A stretch of 64,000 nt of DNA from Duganella aceris (GCF_011090165.1 NZ_JAADJT010000007.1:310001-374000), one strand, 5' to 3'; positions 18,062 to 27,876 are shown, numbered from the stretch's first letter. Notes: generated by a model not told the origin, from the letters alone. Numbers and translations: made by a program.

Positions 18062-20857
18062 TTAGTCGAACTTGTACTGCAGGCCTACCTTGACGTAGCG
18101 ACCGGTGGCGCCGGAAGCGTCCATCGGGTTGAAGCTCATGCCGCCGTAGGTCAGCGCGTCCAGCGGCGCGACCTTGTCCAGCACGTTGTTCATCGACGCG
18201 AACAGCTGCAGCGATTTGCTCCAGGTGTAGCGGGTCGACATGTCCAGCGTGGTGAACGATGGCAGACGGCAAGCACCGTTCGGCGCATTGCTGCCGTCGG
18301 CGAAGGTCACGGCGCATTTGGCGCCTTCGTAGCGGATGTTTTTCAGGTCCGAACGATAGTTGACGTTGGCCGAAACGTTCCAGTCGCCCTTGTCCCACGA
18401 CGTGATCAGATTGATCTTGTCTTTCGGCGTGCCGGCGCAGTCGGACGTATCGCAGTTGCCGTGGGTGCCGGCGAACTGGAAGGTCTGGCTCTTGTCGGCG
18501 CGTTCCCACGAAGCGGTGTGCGACCAGACCAGGTTGATGGTGGCCTTGCCGTAGGCGCCCAGACGCAGGCGCTGTTTGACGTCCAGGTCCACACCCTTGA
18601 CTTCGGTGTAGCTGGAGTTCTGGTACGGCGCCTTCGACAGCAGCAGGGTGCCGGTGCCAGGAATCACGACGCCGTTGACCACCAGGTTGTTGTCGGCGCG
18701 GATCGCGGTCGGCAGGGCCGCCGCTTCAACATACGACAGCGGGTTGATTTCGTTGCTACGCTTGATTTTCCACGCGTCCAGCGACAGGTTGGTGTCGTTC
18801 AGCGGATCCCAGACCAGGCCCAGGGTGTAGCCTTTCGACTTTTCCGGTTGCAGGTTAGGGTTGCCCAGCTTGACCGCGCCGATGGTGATGTTGCAATCGA
18901 GCGAGGTCGCGCCGCCGGCCGCCGGCTTGCCGCCAGGGCAACGGACAGGATCGACCACCGACGAATTGCCGGTCGACTGGCTGGCCGGATTCGATTCCGC
19001 CACGCCTGGCGCACGGAAGCCTTCGGTGTAGGTGCCGCGCAGCGCGAAGCTCTTCACCGGGGTCCATTTCGCGCCCAGTTTCGGCGTGGTCGAGTTGAAG
19101 TTGGAGTAGTGGTCGTAACGCAGCGCGCCCGACAACTCAACCGTCTTCAGCACCGGCGCCAGCACCTCGGCGTAGATCGCCGAGACGTTGGTGTCGCCCT
19201 TGGCGGCCACGTAGGAGATGTTCGACGAACCGTCTTCGGAACCGGTCAGCGATGGGTTGTCCAGCTTCTCGCGGCGGTGTTCGGCGCCGATCGCCAGGCC
19301 CAGGTTACCGCCCGGCAGCGCGAACAGTTCACGCGTGGCCTTGACGTCGACGATGTTCAGCTCGGTGCTCGAGTTGGAGATCGCGTTCAAGCGCAGCGCG
19401 TCGTACAGCGATTGCGGGTTCTTCGATGCTTGCGCGCCGATGTAGTACGGGAAGTACTTGCTCTTCGGATCGCCCAGCGCCGACTTCAGCACGTTCATGT
19501 TCAGCTGGTTGGTCCACTCCAGGTACAGCTTGGAGCGCGAGTGGGTGAAACCGGCATCCCAGTCCCAGCCCAGGTTGCTGCCCTTGGCGCCCAGCACCAC
19601 GCGGGTGAAGTCGTTGTTGGCGATGTGGTTGCTCGGGCCCAGGTCGAACATCGAGTAGCGCACGCGGGTGTCGACGCCGTAGATGTTTTGCGGGTGCGAA
19701 CCGGCCATCAGCAGGTCGTTCGAGTACAGCGTCACGCCGGCCGGGTTGGCGGCGCTGGCAGGGAACACCACGTTCGGCGTGGCCGACACCGGCGCCAGCA
19801 TGAACGAGCTGTTGCGCTTCGAGTAGCCCAGTTCGGTGTAGATCTGCAGGTCGGAGTTCACCTGCAGCGTGCCGCGGGTGTACAGGTTCAGCGATTCCAC
19901 TTGCGGCTGGATGTCGCGGAACTGGTCCTGCGACCACAGGCAGCCGCCGGCGGCGTCCTGCTTGACGGTCTGCGAGAACTGCTGGCAACCGCCCAGCGAG
20001 GTGTAGTTGCCGGTCTTCGGATCGCGCAGCGCGCCGGTCGGCGTCGGCGACGAGGCGCCAGGGGTGATGAAGCCGCCCATGTACTGGGTGTTCTGCAGGT
20101 AGCCCCAAGGACGGATGTCGCCGTGGCCGATCCAGTTGCGGTCCTTGCGGTCGGACGCGGCCAGCGAGTCGGACTGCTTGTATTCGATGTTGAACACGAC
20201 GTTGTACTTGTCGTCGTCCAGGTTGCCCTTGCCGACGGTGACGGCCAGGTTGTTCTGGTTCATGTCGCTGTAGCGCGAGGTGCCGGTGTCGGCCTTGACG
20301 GTGACGCCTTCGAAGTCCTTGCGCAGGATGATGTTGACCACGCCGGCGATGGCGTCGGCGCCGTAGGTCGACGAAGCGCCGTCCTTCAGCACTTCGATGC
20401 GTTCGACGATCTGCATCGGGATGGTCGACAGGTCGGTGAAGCTCTTCTGGCCGTCGTCGGCGCGCGCGAACGGCGCCATGCGGCGGCCGTTCAGCAGCAC
20501 CAGGGTCGAGGTGGCGCCCAGGCCGCGCAGCGAGATCGCGGTCGAGCCGGCGGCGAAACCGCTGCCGAAGCCGGTCGGCAGGGAGCCGGCGCCGTCAACG
20601 GTCAGGGTTTGCAGGAATTCGGCGACGGTGGTCTTGCCGGACTTCATCAGTTCGTCGCGGGTGATCATTTGCACCGGCGAGGCGGTCTCGGCGGACGCGC
20701 GTTTGATGCTCGAACCCGTGATTTCCACGCGCTGGATGGCGGCGCCCGAAGTGGCGGCGTCTTGTGCGAAGGCTGGCGTGGCCAGGATGCTGACTGCTGC
20801 TACGCTGCCCGAGAACATCAGGCGCACGGAGCGGGATAAAACCGTTTCCATCATCAT
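18062..20857 (-). CDS. TonB-dependent receptor 6 of 6
   Basis: A 931-residue receptor from the first of three consecutive ATGs at 20857, which has GGAG nine bases upstream. A longer in-frame reading to 20980 lacks family character. The signal peptide is MMMETVLSRSVRLMFSGSV through TPAFAQ. QRVEITGSSIKRASAETASP leads to a divergent plug with LQTLTVDGAGSLP, ISLRGLGATSTLVLLNGRRM and ERIEVLKDGASSTYGADAIAG. It differs from the other five in the plug and in its C-terminus, which ends VKVGLQYKFD, so the last residue is Asp rather than Phe. It is divergent from the peptide ABC operon across a 445-nt gap. Substrate unknown. Confidence 0.92.
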   Translation of the reverse strand: MMMETVLSRSVRLMFSGSVAAVSILATPAFAQDAATSGAAIQRVEITGSSIKRASAETASPVQMITRDELMKSGKTTVAEFLQTLTVDGAGSLPTGFGSGFAAGSTAISLRGLGATSTLVLLNGRRMAPFARADDGQKSFTDLSTIPMQIVERIEVLKDGASSTYGADAIAGVVNIILRKDFEGVTVKADTGTSRYSDMNQNNLAVTVGKGNLDDDKYNVVFNIEYKQSDSLAASDRKDRNWIGHGDIRPWGYLQNTQYMGGFITPGASSPTPTGALRDPKTGNYTSLGGCQQFSQTVKQDAAGGCLWSQDQFRDIQPQVESLNLYTRGTLQVNSDLQIYTELGYSKRNSSFMLAPVSATPNVVFPASAANPAGVTLYSNDLLMAGSHPQNIYGVDTRVRYSMFDLGPSNHIANNDFTRVVLGAKGSNLGWDWDAGFTHSRSKLYLEWTNQLNMNVLKSALGDPKSKYFPYYIGAQASKNPQSLYDALRLNAISNSSTELNIVDVKATRELFALPGGNLGLAIGAEHRREKLDNPSLTGSEDGSSNISYVAAKGDTNVSAIYAEVLAPVLKTVELSGALRYDHYSNFNSTTPKLGAKWTPVKSFALRGTYTEGFRAPGVAESNPASQSTGNSSVVDPVRCPGGKPAAGGATSLDCNITIGAVKLGNPNLQPEKSKGYTLGLVWDPLNDTNLSLDAWKIKRSNEINPLSYVEAAALPTAIRADNNLVVNGVVIPGTGTLLLSKAPYQNSSYTEVKGVDLDVKQRLRLGAYGKATINLVWSHTASWERADKSQTFQFAGTHGNCDTSDCAGTPKDKINLITSWDKGDWNVSANVNYRSDLKNIRYEGAKCAVTFADGSNAPNGACRLPSFTTLDMSTRYTWSKSLQLFASMNNVLDKVAPLDALTYGGMSFNPMDASGATGRYVKVGLQYKFD

Positions 20858-21302
20858 GAACAAAAACTCCAAAGAAAAACACAAACTCCAGGCTGGCCGC
20901 GCGGGAATGGGGGAAACCGCTGGGTCAGTCCATATCTTTCCGAAATATCCACAAATAAAGTATTTTCGGAAGGGCCGCATATAAACACCTTAGCAAGTTG
21001 CCTGTCAAACAAATTCGAAATTTATGACGCGTAAAAACAACGAAATGTGTAAAATTTACATTGCCTTTAGCAATTAAATGCTGCACTGCATGAATTATTC
21101 AGAATTTAAGTTTGTTCGCGGCATCGACCGTATGCGGTGCGCGGCGGGGTTTCTTCATGTGGATTCATAAATCGCATGCTGCGTTGCAGCATAAAAAGTG
21201 CTGGACAGCGACAACGGCGCCACTTCGGGCGACATAAATTGACATTCCTGCGAGGCAAAAAGTGCGCTATTGTTAAGCCATTTTGCTGTGTGAGGATGTG
21301 CT
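20858..21302. other. Gene-free divergent control region
   Basis: A 445-nt region between receptor 6 (leftward) and the peptide ABC operon (rightward), clearly AT-rich in its middle (about 20930-21110). It should carry both promoters and any shared operator. No unambiguous promoter pair was found by eye, and the short ORFs here have no recognisable product. GAGG seven bases before 21303 is the ribosome site of the ABC operon. Confidence 0.6.
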
Positions 21303-23093
21303 ATGCAGGACTCTACATGGATCGCCGCGATGACCGTCGCCACGGCCGCCGCGTGCTGGCCGGCGACCGCGCCGGCGGCCGAGGCGGTCAAGACGCTGCG
21401 CTACATCCTGCCGGCCGCCGAGGCCAGTTTCGATCCGGCGCTCGGGCGCGACCTCTACACCGGCCACATCATCGAGGCCATCTTCGAGACGCTGTACACC
21501 TACGATTACCTGGCGCGGCCGGTCAAGCTGGCGCCATCGACGGCGGCCGCGCTGCCGGAAGTGTCGGCCGACGGCAAGAGCTACCTGATCCGGCTGAAGC
21601 CCGGCACCTACTTCACCCCCGACCCGGCCTTCGGCGGCAAGCCGCGCGAACTGACCGTGGCCGACTACATGTATTCATGGAAGCGGCTGTTCGATCCGAA
21701 ACTGGCGTCGCCGAACAGCTGGCTGTTGGAGGGCAAGGTGGTCGGCCTGGACGCGCTGGCCGAGCAGGCCAGGCGGAGCGGCCGCTTCGACTACGACCAG
21801 GCGGTGGCGGGGCTGGAGCAGGTCGACCGCTATACGCTGCGCATCCACCTGACGCACACCGATTTCAACCTCGGCATGATCCTCGCCTATGAGCCGTTGT
21901 CGGCGGTGGCGCGCGAGGTGGTGGAGAAGTATGGCGACAGCAAGGGTGAAGTGGCCGGGCATCCGGTCGGCACCGGCGCTTACAAGCTGGGGCAGTGGAT
22001 CCGTGGCAGCCGCATCGTGCTGGATGAAAACACCGGCCATCGCGCCGAGGTGTGGAACTTCCAGCCGGGCGGCGACGCCGACGACGAGCGCATCGTGCGC
22101 CAGATGAAGGGCAAGAAGATCCCGCAGATCGGCCGCGTCGAGATCAGCGTGCAGCTGGAGGATCAGTCGCGCTGGCTGTCCTTCACCAGCGGCGAAGCCG
22201 ACCTGTTCTGGCTGGACGGCCCGCTGGCGCCGAAGGCGCTGTTGGACGGCAAGCTGCGGCCGGAGCTGGCGGCGCGCGGCGTGCAGCTGTCGCGCATCGT
22301 CGACCCGGAGCTCAGCTACTATTACTGGAACATGCAGGACCCGGTGGTCGGCGGCGTCGGCAAGGACAAGATCGCGCTGCGCCGCGCCATCGCCATGGCG
22401 CACGACGTCGACGAGGAAATCCGGCTGGTGCTCAATGGCGAGGCGCAGCGGCTGAATTACCCGATCCCGCCGGGCGTGGTCGGGCACGACCCGCGCTATC
22501 AGCCCTTGCTGCGCTACGATCCGGTGCTGGCCAACAAGCTGCTGGACCGCTACGGCTACAAGAAGGGCGCGGACGGCTGGCGCACGCTGCCGGACGGCAA
22601 ACCGCTGAGCGTCACCTACACCTCGCGCAACGAGGCGGCCGGCGTGCTGATGGCCGAGCTGTGGCGCAAGACCTACAACCGGCTCGGCATCCGCATGGAC
22701 AACCAGCGCAAGATCTTCAGCGATATCCAGAAGGCCGAGACGCTGTGCAAGGTGCAGACGCGCAGCTATCAATGGCTGGCGGATTATCCGGACGGCGACA
22801 ATTTCATGCAGCTGTTCTACGGCGCCAACGTCGGCCAGAACAACAACGGCTGCCTCAAGGACGCGCAGTTCGACCAGTGGTTCGAGGCCAGCCACCGCAT
22901 GCCGCCGGGACCGGAGCGCGACGCGCTGTACCGCCGCATGGCGCGCCGGCTGGAAGTGCTGGGCGCGGCGATGCCGGCGTATTCGCGCTATCGCAACATG
23001 CTGGCGCAGCCGGGCGTGATCGGGTATAAAAAGCACCCCATCCTGCATCAGGAATGGAAGTACATGGACATCGAACGCAAGGATCCGAAATAA
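21303..23093 (+). CDS. Peptide ABC transporter, substrate-binding protein (family 5)
   Basis: A 596-residue periplasmic binding protein of the DppA/OppA/SBP-5 type. The signal peptide is MQDSTWIAAMTVATAAACWPA with cleavage near APAAEA. Family segments include LRYILPAAEASFDPAL at the start of the mature protein, YMYSWKRLFDP, HPVGTGAYKLGQW, YYYWNMQDP and ALRRAIAMAHD. GAGG lies seven bases before the ATG. The stop is followed at once by the start of the first permease, so it is the first gene of a four-gene operon. The protein delivers its ligand, probably a peptide, to the permease pair; the actual ligand cannot be read from sequence. Confidence 0.93.
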   Translation: MQDSTWIAAMTVATAAACWPATAPAAEAVKTLRYILPAAEASFDPALGRDLYTGHIIEAIFETLYTYDYLARPVKLAPSTAAALPEVSADGKSYLIRLKPGTYFTPDPAFGGKPRELTVADYMYSWKRLFDPKLASPNSWLLEGKVVGLDALAEQARRSGRFDYDQAVAGLEQVDRYTLRIHLTHTDFNLGMILAYEPLSAVAREVVEKYGDSKGEVAGHPVGTGAYKLGQWIRGSRIVLDENTGHRAEVWNFQPGGDADDERIVRQMKGKKIPQIGRVEISVQLEDQSRWLSFTSGEADLFWLDGPLAPKALLDGKLRPELAARGVQLSRIVDPELSYYYWNMQDPVVGGVGKDKIALRRAIAMAHDVDEEIRLVLNGEAQRLNYPIPPGVVGHDPRYQPLLRYDPVLANKLLDRYGYKKGADGWRTLPDGKPLSVTYTSRNEAAGVLMAELWRKTYNRLGIRMDNQRKIFSDIQKAETLCKVQTRSYQWLADYPDGDNFMQLFYGANVGQNNNGCLKDAQFDQWFEASHRMPPGPERDALYRRMARRLEVLGAAMPAYSRYRNMLAQPGVIGYKKHPILHQEWKYMDIERKDPK

Positions 23094-24032
23094 ATGTTTG
23101 CATACATAGTGCGGCGCTTGTGGCAGATGCTGCCGACCATGCTGGGCGTGGTGCTGCTGGTGTTTTTCCTGTTTAATTGGGTCGGCGGCGATCCCGCCTA
23201 CATCCTGGCCGGCAAGATGGCCAACGCCGAGAGCATCGCCAACATCCGCCACCAGTTGGGCGTCGACCAGCCGTACTACGTGCAGCTGTGGATCTTCATC
23301 AAGCAGATCGCCAGCTTCGACTTCGGCCTGAGCTGGGCCACCGGCGAGCCGGTGTCCAACATCATCGCCACGCGGCTGGGGCCGTCGCTGACGGTGCTGA
23401 TTCCGCTGACCTTGCTCGAGACCGTGATCGGCATCGCGCTGGCGCTGGCCGTCGCCTTCGTGCGCGGCTCGCTGACCGACCGGGTGGTGATGATCGCCTG
23501 CACCGTCGGCATGTCGGTCAGCATCCTGGTCTACATCATCGTGTTCCAGTACGGCCTGGCGTACAAGCTGGGCTGGTTCCCGGTGCAGGGCTGGGGCGAG
23601 AGCTTCTGGGAAAACCTGCTGCGCTACTCGACCTTGCCGATCGTGATCGGGCTGGCGGTGTCGATCGCGCCGACCTTGCGCCTGTTCCGCAGCTTCGTGC
23701 TGGACGAGGCGGGCCAGGACTATGTGCGCACCGCGCGCGCCAAGGGCCTGAGCGAACGGCGCGTGATGTGGGTGCACGTGCTGCGCAACGCGGCGATTCC
23801 GATCATCACCTATGTGATGTCGAACCTGCCGGCGCTGCTGATCGGCGCGTTCCTGCTGGAGCGTTTCTTCGGCATCCCGGGTATCGGGCGTGAAGTGATC
23901 CTGGCGGTGGAGCGCAGCGATTTCCCGGTGATTAAAGCGATTACCGTGTACGTGGCGGCCGCGACCATGTTGTTCAATCTGTTGACCGACCTGATGTACC
24001 AGGCGGTCGACCCACGGGTGCAGCTGACATGA
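23094..24032 (+). CDS. Peptide ABC transporter permease (DppB/OppB type)
   Basis: A 312-residue inner-membrane permease. It begins MFAYIVRRLWQMLPTMLGVV, the standard N-terminus of DppB-like permeases, with the first membrane segment directly after. The EAA-type cytoplasmic loop is DYVRTARAKGLSERRVMWVHVLRNA near residues 210-235, which contacts the ATPase. The ATG follows the stop of the binding protein without a gap, and its own stop overlaps the next ATG by four bases (ATGA), indicating translational coupling. Confidence 0.95.
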   Translation: MFAYIVRRLWQMLPTMLGVVLLVFFLFNWVGGDPAYILAGKMANAESIANIRHQLGVDQPYYVQLWIFIKQIASFDFGLSWATGEPVSNIIATRLGPSLTVLIPLTLLETVIGIALALAVAFVRGSLTDRVVMIACTVGMSVSILVYIIVFQYGLAYKLGWFPVQGWGESFWENLLRYSTLPIVIGLAVSIAPTLRLFRSFVLDEAGQDYVRTARAKGLSERRVMWVHVLRNAAIPIITYVMSNLPALLIGAFLLERFFGIPGIGREVILAVERSDFPVIKAITVYVAAATMLFNLLTDLMYQAVDPRVQLT

Positions 24033-25102
24033 CGGCGCACGCTTCGGTGGGACTGTGGGGCCTGGCGTGGCGGCGTTTGCGCGCCGACCGGGTGGCGATG
24101 CTGTCGCTGGCGGTGGTGGCGGCGTTCCTGGCGATGCTGGTGTTGTCGGCGAGCGGGTTGATCGTCGCCGATTGGGAGGACGAGGTCGGGGTCAACTACG
24201 CGCCGCCAGGCTTCGTCGGCGCTGCCGCCGGCTCCGCCGCGTCTGCCGTCATGCCCGCCGCTGCGGCGCAGGCGCTGCCGGAGAACCTGTTCGATCCGCT
24301 GGCCGACGACATCCGCGCGCTGCGCGCGCCGGCGATCGACATGTATGGCGTGGCCGATCCGCTGGCGGACGACCTGGCGCAGCTGGGCGCCTCCGGCGTC
24401 GCGGCGGCCGGCGCCGGCAAGCGCGCGACGCTGCCGTTCGGCGCCGACAAATGGGGTCACGACATCATCAAGAAAACCATCAAGGGCGCCGAGACCTCGA
24501 TCGTGGTCGGGCTGGTGTCGGCCTTGGTCGCGGTCGGGCTGGGCACCTTGTTCGGCGCGCTGTCCGGCTACTGCGGCGGCGTGGTGGACGACTTCTTCAA
24601 CTGGTTCTACAGCATCTTCACCGCGATCCCGTCGGTGCTGATGATCCTGGCCGTGGCCGCCGTGCTGCAACAGAAGGGCGTGGTGACCATCGTACTGATC
24701 CTCGGCCTGACCGGCTGGACCGGCCCGTACCGCCTGATCCGCGCCGAATACATCAAGCACAAGGCGCGCGAATATGTGCTGGCCGCCGACGCCATCGGCG
24801 CCTCGCACTGGCGCCGCATGTTCGGCCACATCTTCCCCAACGTCAGCCACGTGGCGCTGGTGCAGATGTCGATCCTGGTGGTCGGCTTCATCAAGGCCGA
24901 GGTGATCCTGAGCTTCCTCGGCTTCGGCGTGCCGGTCGGCGTGGTGTCGTGGGGCAGCATGCTCAACGAGGCGCAGAACGAATTGATCCTCGGCCGCTGG
25001 TGGCAACTGACCGCCGCCGCCATCGCCATGGCGGTGCTGGTGACGGCGTTCTCGCTGTTCACCGACGCGCTGCGCGACGCACTCGATCCGAAGGTAAAGT
25101 GA
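24029..25102 (+). CDS. Peptide ABC transporter permease (DppC/OppC type)
   Basis: A 357-residue permease. It starts four bases inside the previous gene, and its stop shares one base with the next start. The first membrane segment is at about residues 22-45. The EAA loop is EYVLAADAIGASHWRRMFGHIFPN near residues 248-271. An unusually long Ala/Gly/Asp-rich segment, about residues 50-135, lies between membrane segment 1 and FGADKWGHDIIKK; in DppC the equivalent stretch is roughly half as long. It should face the periplasm and may contact the binding protein (inference). Confidence 0.94.
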   Translation: MTAHASVGLWGLAWRRLRADRVAMLSLAVVAAFLAMLVLSASGLIVADWEDEVGVNYAPPGFVGAAAGSAASAVMPAAAAQALPENLFDPLADDIRALRAPAIDMYGVADPLADDLAQLGASGVAAAGAGKRATLPFGADKWGHDIIKKTIKGAETSIVVGLVSALVAVGLGTLFGALSGYCGGVVDDFFNWFYSIFTAIPSVLMILAVAAVLQQKGVVTIVLILGLTGWTGPYRLIRAEYIKHKAREYVLAADAIGASHWRRMFGHIFPNVSHVALVQMSILVVGFIKAEVILSFLGFGVPVGVVSWGSMLNEAQNELILGRWWQLTAAAIAMAVLVTAFSLFTDALRDALDPKVK

Positions 25103-26823
25103 TGAACAATCTTCTCGAAGTCAGCAACCTGCGCATCGCCTTCCGCGTCGACCGCAAGACCACCGCCGAAGCCGTTAAAGGCATCTCGTTCGTGGTGCCG
25201 CGCAACGCCACGGTGGCGCTGGTCGGCGAATCCGGCAGTGGCAAGTCGGTCAGCTCACTGGCGGTGATGGGCCTGCTGCCGCCGGACACCACCGTCATCG
25301 ATCCGGCCAGCAGCATCCGTTTCGACGGCCGCGAGATCCTGGGCATGTCGGCCGCCGAGCGGCGCGCCATGTGCGGCAAGGACGTGGCGATGATCTTCCA
25401 GGAGCCGATGTCGTCGCTCAACCCGGTGTTCACGGTCGGCGCGCAGATCGCCGAGGTGCTGCGGCTGCACATGCACATGAGTGCGGCCCAGGCGCGGCGC
25501 CGCACGCTGGAGTTGCTGGAGGAGGTCGGCATTCCCGATCCCGCCACCAAGATCGACGCCTACCCGAGCCAGATGTCCGGCGGCCAGCAGCAGCGGGTGA
25601 TGATCGCGATGGCGATCGCCTGCGAGCCCAAGCTCCTGATCGCCGACGAGCCGACCACCGCGCTCGACGTCACGATCCAGAAGCAGATCATGGAGCTGAT
25701 CGCGCGGCTGCAAAAGCGGCACGCGATGGCGGTGCTGTTCATCACCCACGACCTGGGACTGGTGGCCGAGATCGCCGACCATGTGATCGTCATGCGTCAC
25801 GGCGAGGTGCGCGAGGCCGGCACCGCGCAGCAAGTGTTCGGCCAGCCGGCCGACGCCTACACCAGGGCGCTGCTGCATTGCCGCCCGACGTTGGACGCGC
25901 GGCCGTGGCGGCTGCCGGTGATCGCCGACTACCTGGACGCGCCGGACGCGCACCGTCCCGCCGGTGGCGACATCGCCGAAGGGCAGGGCGTGCGGTTGCT
26001 GCATCCGCTGGAACGCCAGCGCGGCAGCGCGCCGGACGACGAGCCGGTGCTGGTGGTGAAGAACCTCAGCAAGAGTTTCCATCTGCGCGAGGGCTGGTTC
26101 GGCAAGCGCGAGTTCAAGGCGGTCAAGGACGTCTCGTTCACGCTGGCGCGCGGCAAGACGCTGGGCGTGGTGGGCGAGTCCGGCTCCGGCAAGACCACGG
26201 TCGGGCTGACGCTGCTGCGGCTGCACCAGGCCACGGGCGGCACCGCGATGTTCGAGGGCCGCGACCTGATCGGCATGAGCGCGCGCGAGTTTCAGTCGTA
26301 CAAACGGCGCATCCAGATCATTTTCCAGAATCCGTATGCGTCGCTGAACCCGCGCTTCACGGTCGGCGACATCCTGCTGGAGCCGATGCGCATCCACCGC
26401 ATCGGCGCCGACGACCGCGAGCGCACCGCCGCAGCGTATTTACTCTTGGAAAAAGTTGGATTGCCCGCATCTGCCTTTCAGCGTTACCCGCACGAATTCT
26501 CGGGCGGCCAGCGGCAACGCATCGCCATCGCGCGTTGCCTGACGATGAAGCCGGAGATCCTGGTGTGCGACGAATCGGTGTCCGCGCTGGACGTGTCGGT
26601 GCAGGCGCAGGTGCTGAACCTGCTGCAGGATTTGCAGGATGAGTTCGGGCTGTCGTACATCTTCATCTCGCACGACCTGTCGGTGGTGAAATACATCGCC
26701 GATCAGGTGATGGTGATGCATCAGGGCGCGGTGATGGAGCTGGCGGACTCGGACCAGCTGTACCGCGATCCGCAACACCCCTACACGCGCGCGCTGCTGG
26801 CGGCGATCCCGCGTCACGGTTAA
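25102..26823 (+). CDS. Peptide ABC transporter ATPase with two nucleotide-binding domains
   Basis: A 573-residue protein joining DppD-like and DppF-like ATPases, as in YejF. Domain 1 has Walker A GESGSGKS near residue 40, signature MSGGQQQR and Walker B LLIADEP. Domain 2 has Walker A GESGSGKT near residue 360, signature FSGGQRQR and Walker B ILVCDES. Both retain the switch His (ITHD, ISHD). The start at 25102 overlaps the permease stop by one base; an in-frame opening that runs back into the permease is an alternative-frame artefact. One polypeptide therefore supplies both sites, completing the operon with the two permeases. Confidence 0.95.
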   Translation: MNNLLEVSNLRIAFRVDRKTTAEAVKGISFVVPRNATVALVGESGSGKSVSSLAVMGLLPPDTTVIDPASSIRFDGREILGMSAAERRAMCGKDVAMIFQEPMSSLNPVFTVGAQIAEVLRLHMHMSAAQARRRTLELLEEVGIPDPATKIDAYPSQMSGGQQQRVMIAMAIACEPKLLIADEPTTALDVTIQKQIMELIARLQKRHAMAVLFITHDLGLVAEIADHVIVMRHGEVREAGTAQQVFGQPADAYTRALLHCRPTLDARPWRLPVIADYLDAPDAHRPAGGDIAEGQGVRLLHPLERQRGSAPDDEPVLVVKNLSKSFHLREGWFGKREFKAVKDVSFTLARGKTLGVVGESGSGKTTVGLTLLRLHQATGGTAMFEGRDLIGMSAREFQSYKRRIQIIFQNPYASLNPRFTVGDILLEPMRIHRIGADDRERTAAAYLLLEKVGLPASAFQRYPHEFSGGQRQRIAIARCLTMKPEILVCDESVSALDVSVQAQVLNLLQDLQDEFGLSYIFISHDLSVVKYIADQVMVMHQGAVMELADSDQLYRDPQHPYTRALLAAIPRHG

Positions 26824-26899
26824 GCGTTTCCACCCAGGCGCGCGCCGTTCGCGCCGAACCTGCATCACGGTTAAGGCGTTTTTAAGTTAAGATATCCCT

Positions 26900-27859
26900 A
26901 TGGCGAACTTAATCCTTCTGTTGCAAGAGTACGGCGTGCTGATCGTGTTTGCGGTCGTGCTGATCGAACAGATCGGCATGCCCATTCCTGCGTTCCCGCT
27001 GCTCATCGTCGCCGGCGCCCTGTCGGTCGACGGCGACACCAGCGCGCTCATGGTGCTGGCCGCCGCCATGTGCGCTTGCTTCATCAGCGACTCGTTCTGG
27101 TTCCGTGCCGGCCGCCATTACGGCAAGCGCATCCTCAAGCTGCTGTGCAAGATTTCCCTGTCGCCCGATTACTGCGTCAGCCAGACCGAAGACAATTTCC
27201 GCCGCTGGGGTCCGAAGGCCCTGATCGTCGCCAAGTTCATTCCAGGCTTCAACACCATCGCACCCCCGCTGTCGGGCGCGCTCGGTACCCGCGCCGTGAC
27301 CTTCTACACCTTCAGCACCATGGGCGGCTTGCTGTGGGGCGCCACCGGCATCGGCATCGGCGTGTTCTTCCATTCCAGCGTCGACCAGGTGCTGGACATC
27401 CTCAGCACCATGGGCACCACCGCGCTGATCGTGCTGGGCACCTTGCTGCTGATGTTCGTGCTGTTCAAATATGTCGAGCGGCGCCGCTTCCGCCAGTCGG
27501 TGGAAATCGAACGCATCACCATCGACGACTTGAAGGCCTTGCTGGAGCAGGGCAAGGATCCGGTCCTGGTCGACGCGCGCAGCACCACCGCGCAGCTGCT
27601 GGAACCGGCGATTCCCGGCGCGCTGCTGTTCAACGGCGGCGAGACGATGCCGAACCTGGTGGCTGGACTGGACAAGAAACGCCACATCATCGTGTATTGC
27701 AGCTGTCCCAACGACGTCACCGCCGCCCATGTGGCCAAGCAACTGATCGGCTATGGCTACAACTATGCCAAGCCGCTGCACGGCGGGCTGGATGCATGGA
27801 ACGCCGAATTCGGCGAACGCCAACAGCCGGTGCCGGTCGACAACCACGCCTCCGCGTAA
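26900..27859 (+). CDS. DedA-family membrane protein fused to a rhodanese domain
   Basis: A 319-residue two-domain protein. Residues 1-195 are a DedA/SNARE-associated membrane domain with several membrane segments; IEQIGMPIPAFPLLIVAGAL and AKFIPGFNTIAPPLSGALG are the conserved re-entrant motifs. Residues about 205-310 are a rhodanese-like domain with HIIVYCSCPNDVTAAHVAKQ, whose Cys residues mark the active-site loop. DedA proteins act in lipid carrier recycling and membrane homeostasis; the rhodanese domain may handle sulfane sulfur at the cytoplasmic face. Such fusions are known in betaproteobacteria. A terminator follows, so it appears monocistronic. Confidence 0.9.
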   Translation: MANLILLLQEYGVLIVFAVVLIEQIGMPIPAFPLLIVAGALSVDGDTSALMVLAAAMCACFISDSFWFRAGRHYGKRILKLLCKISLSPDYCVSQTEDNFRRWGPKALIVAKFIPGFNTIAPPLSGALGTRAVTFYTFSTMGGLLWGATGIGIGVFFHSSVDQVLDILSTMGTTALIVLGTLLLMFVLFKYVERRRFRQSVEIERITIDDLKALLEQGKDPVLVDARSTTAQLLEPAIPGALLFNGGETMPNLVAGLDKKRHIIVYCSCPNDVTAAHVAKQLIGYGYNYAKPLHGGLDAWNAEFGERQQPVPVDNHASA

Positions 27860-27876
27860 GCGTCTGCCACCGCTCG

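Noticed and set aside
24055..25101. Extension of the ABC ATPase frame back through the DppC-type permease
   Set aside because: The extension is antisense-like Arg/Gly-rich sequence in the wrong frame of a clear permease; the ATPase starts at 25102 with one-base overlap.
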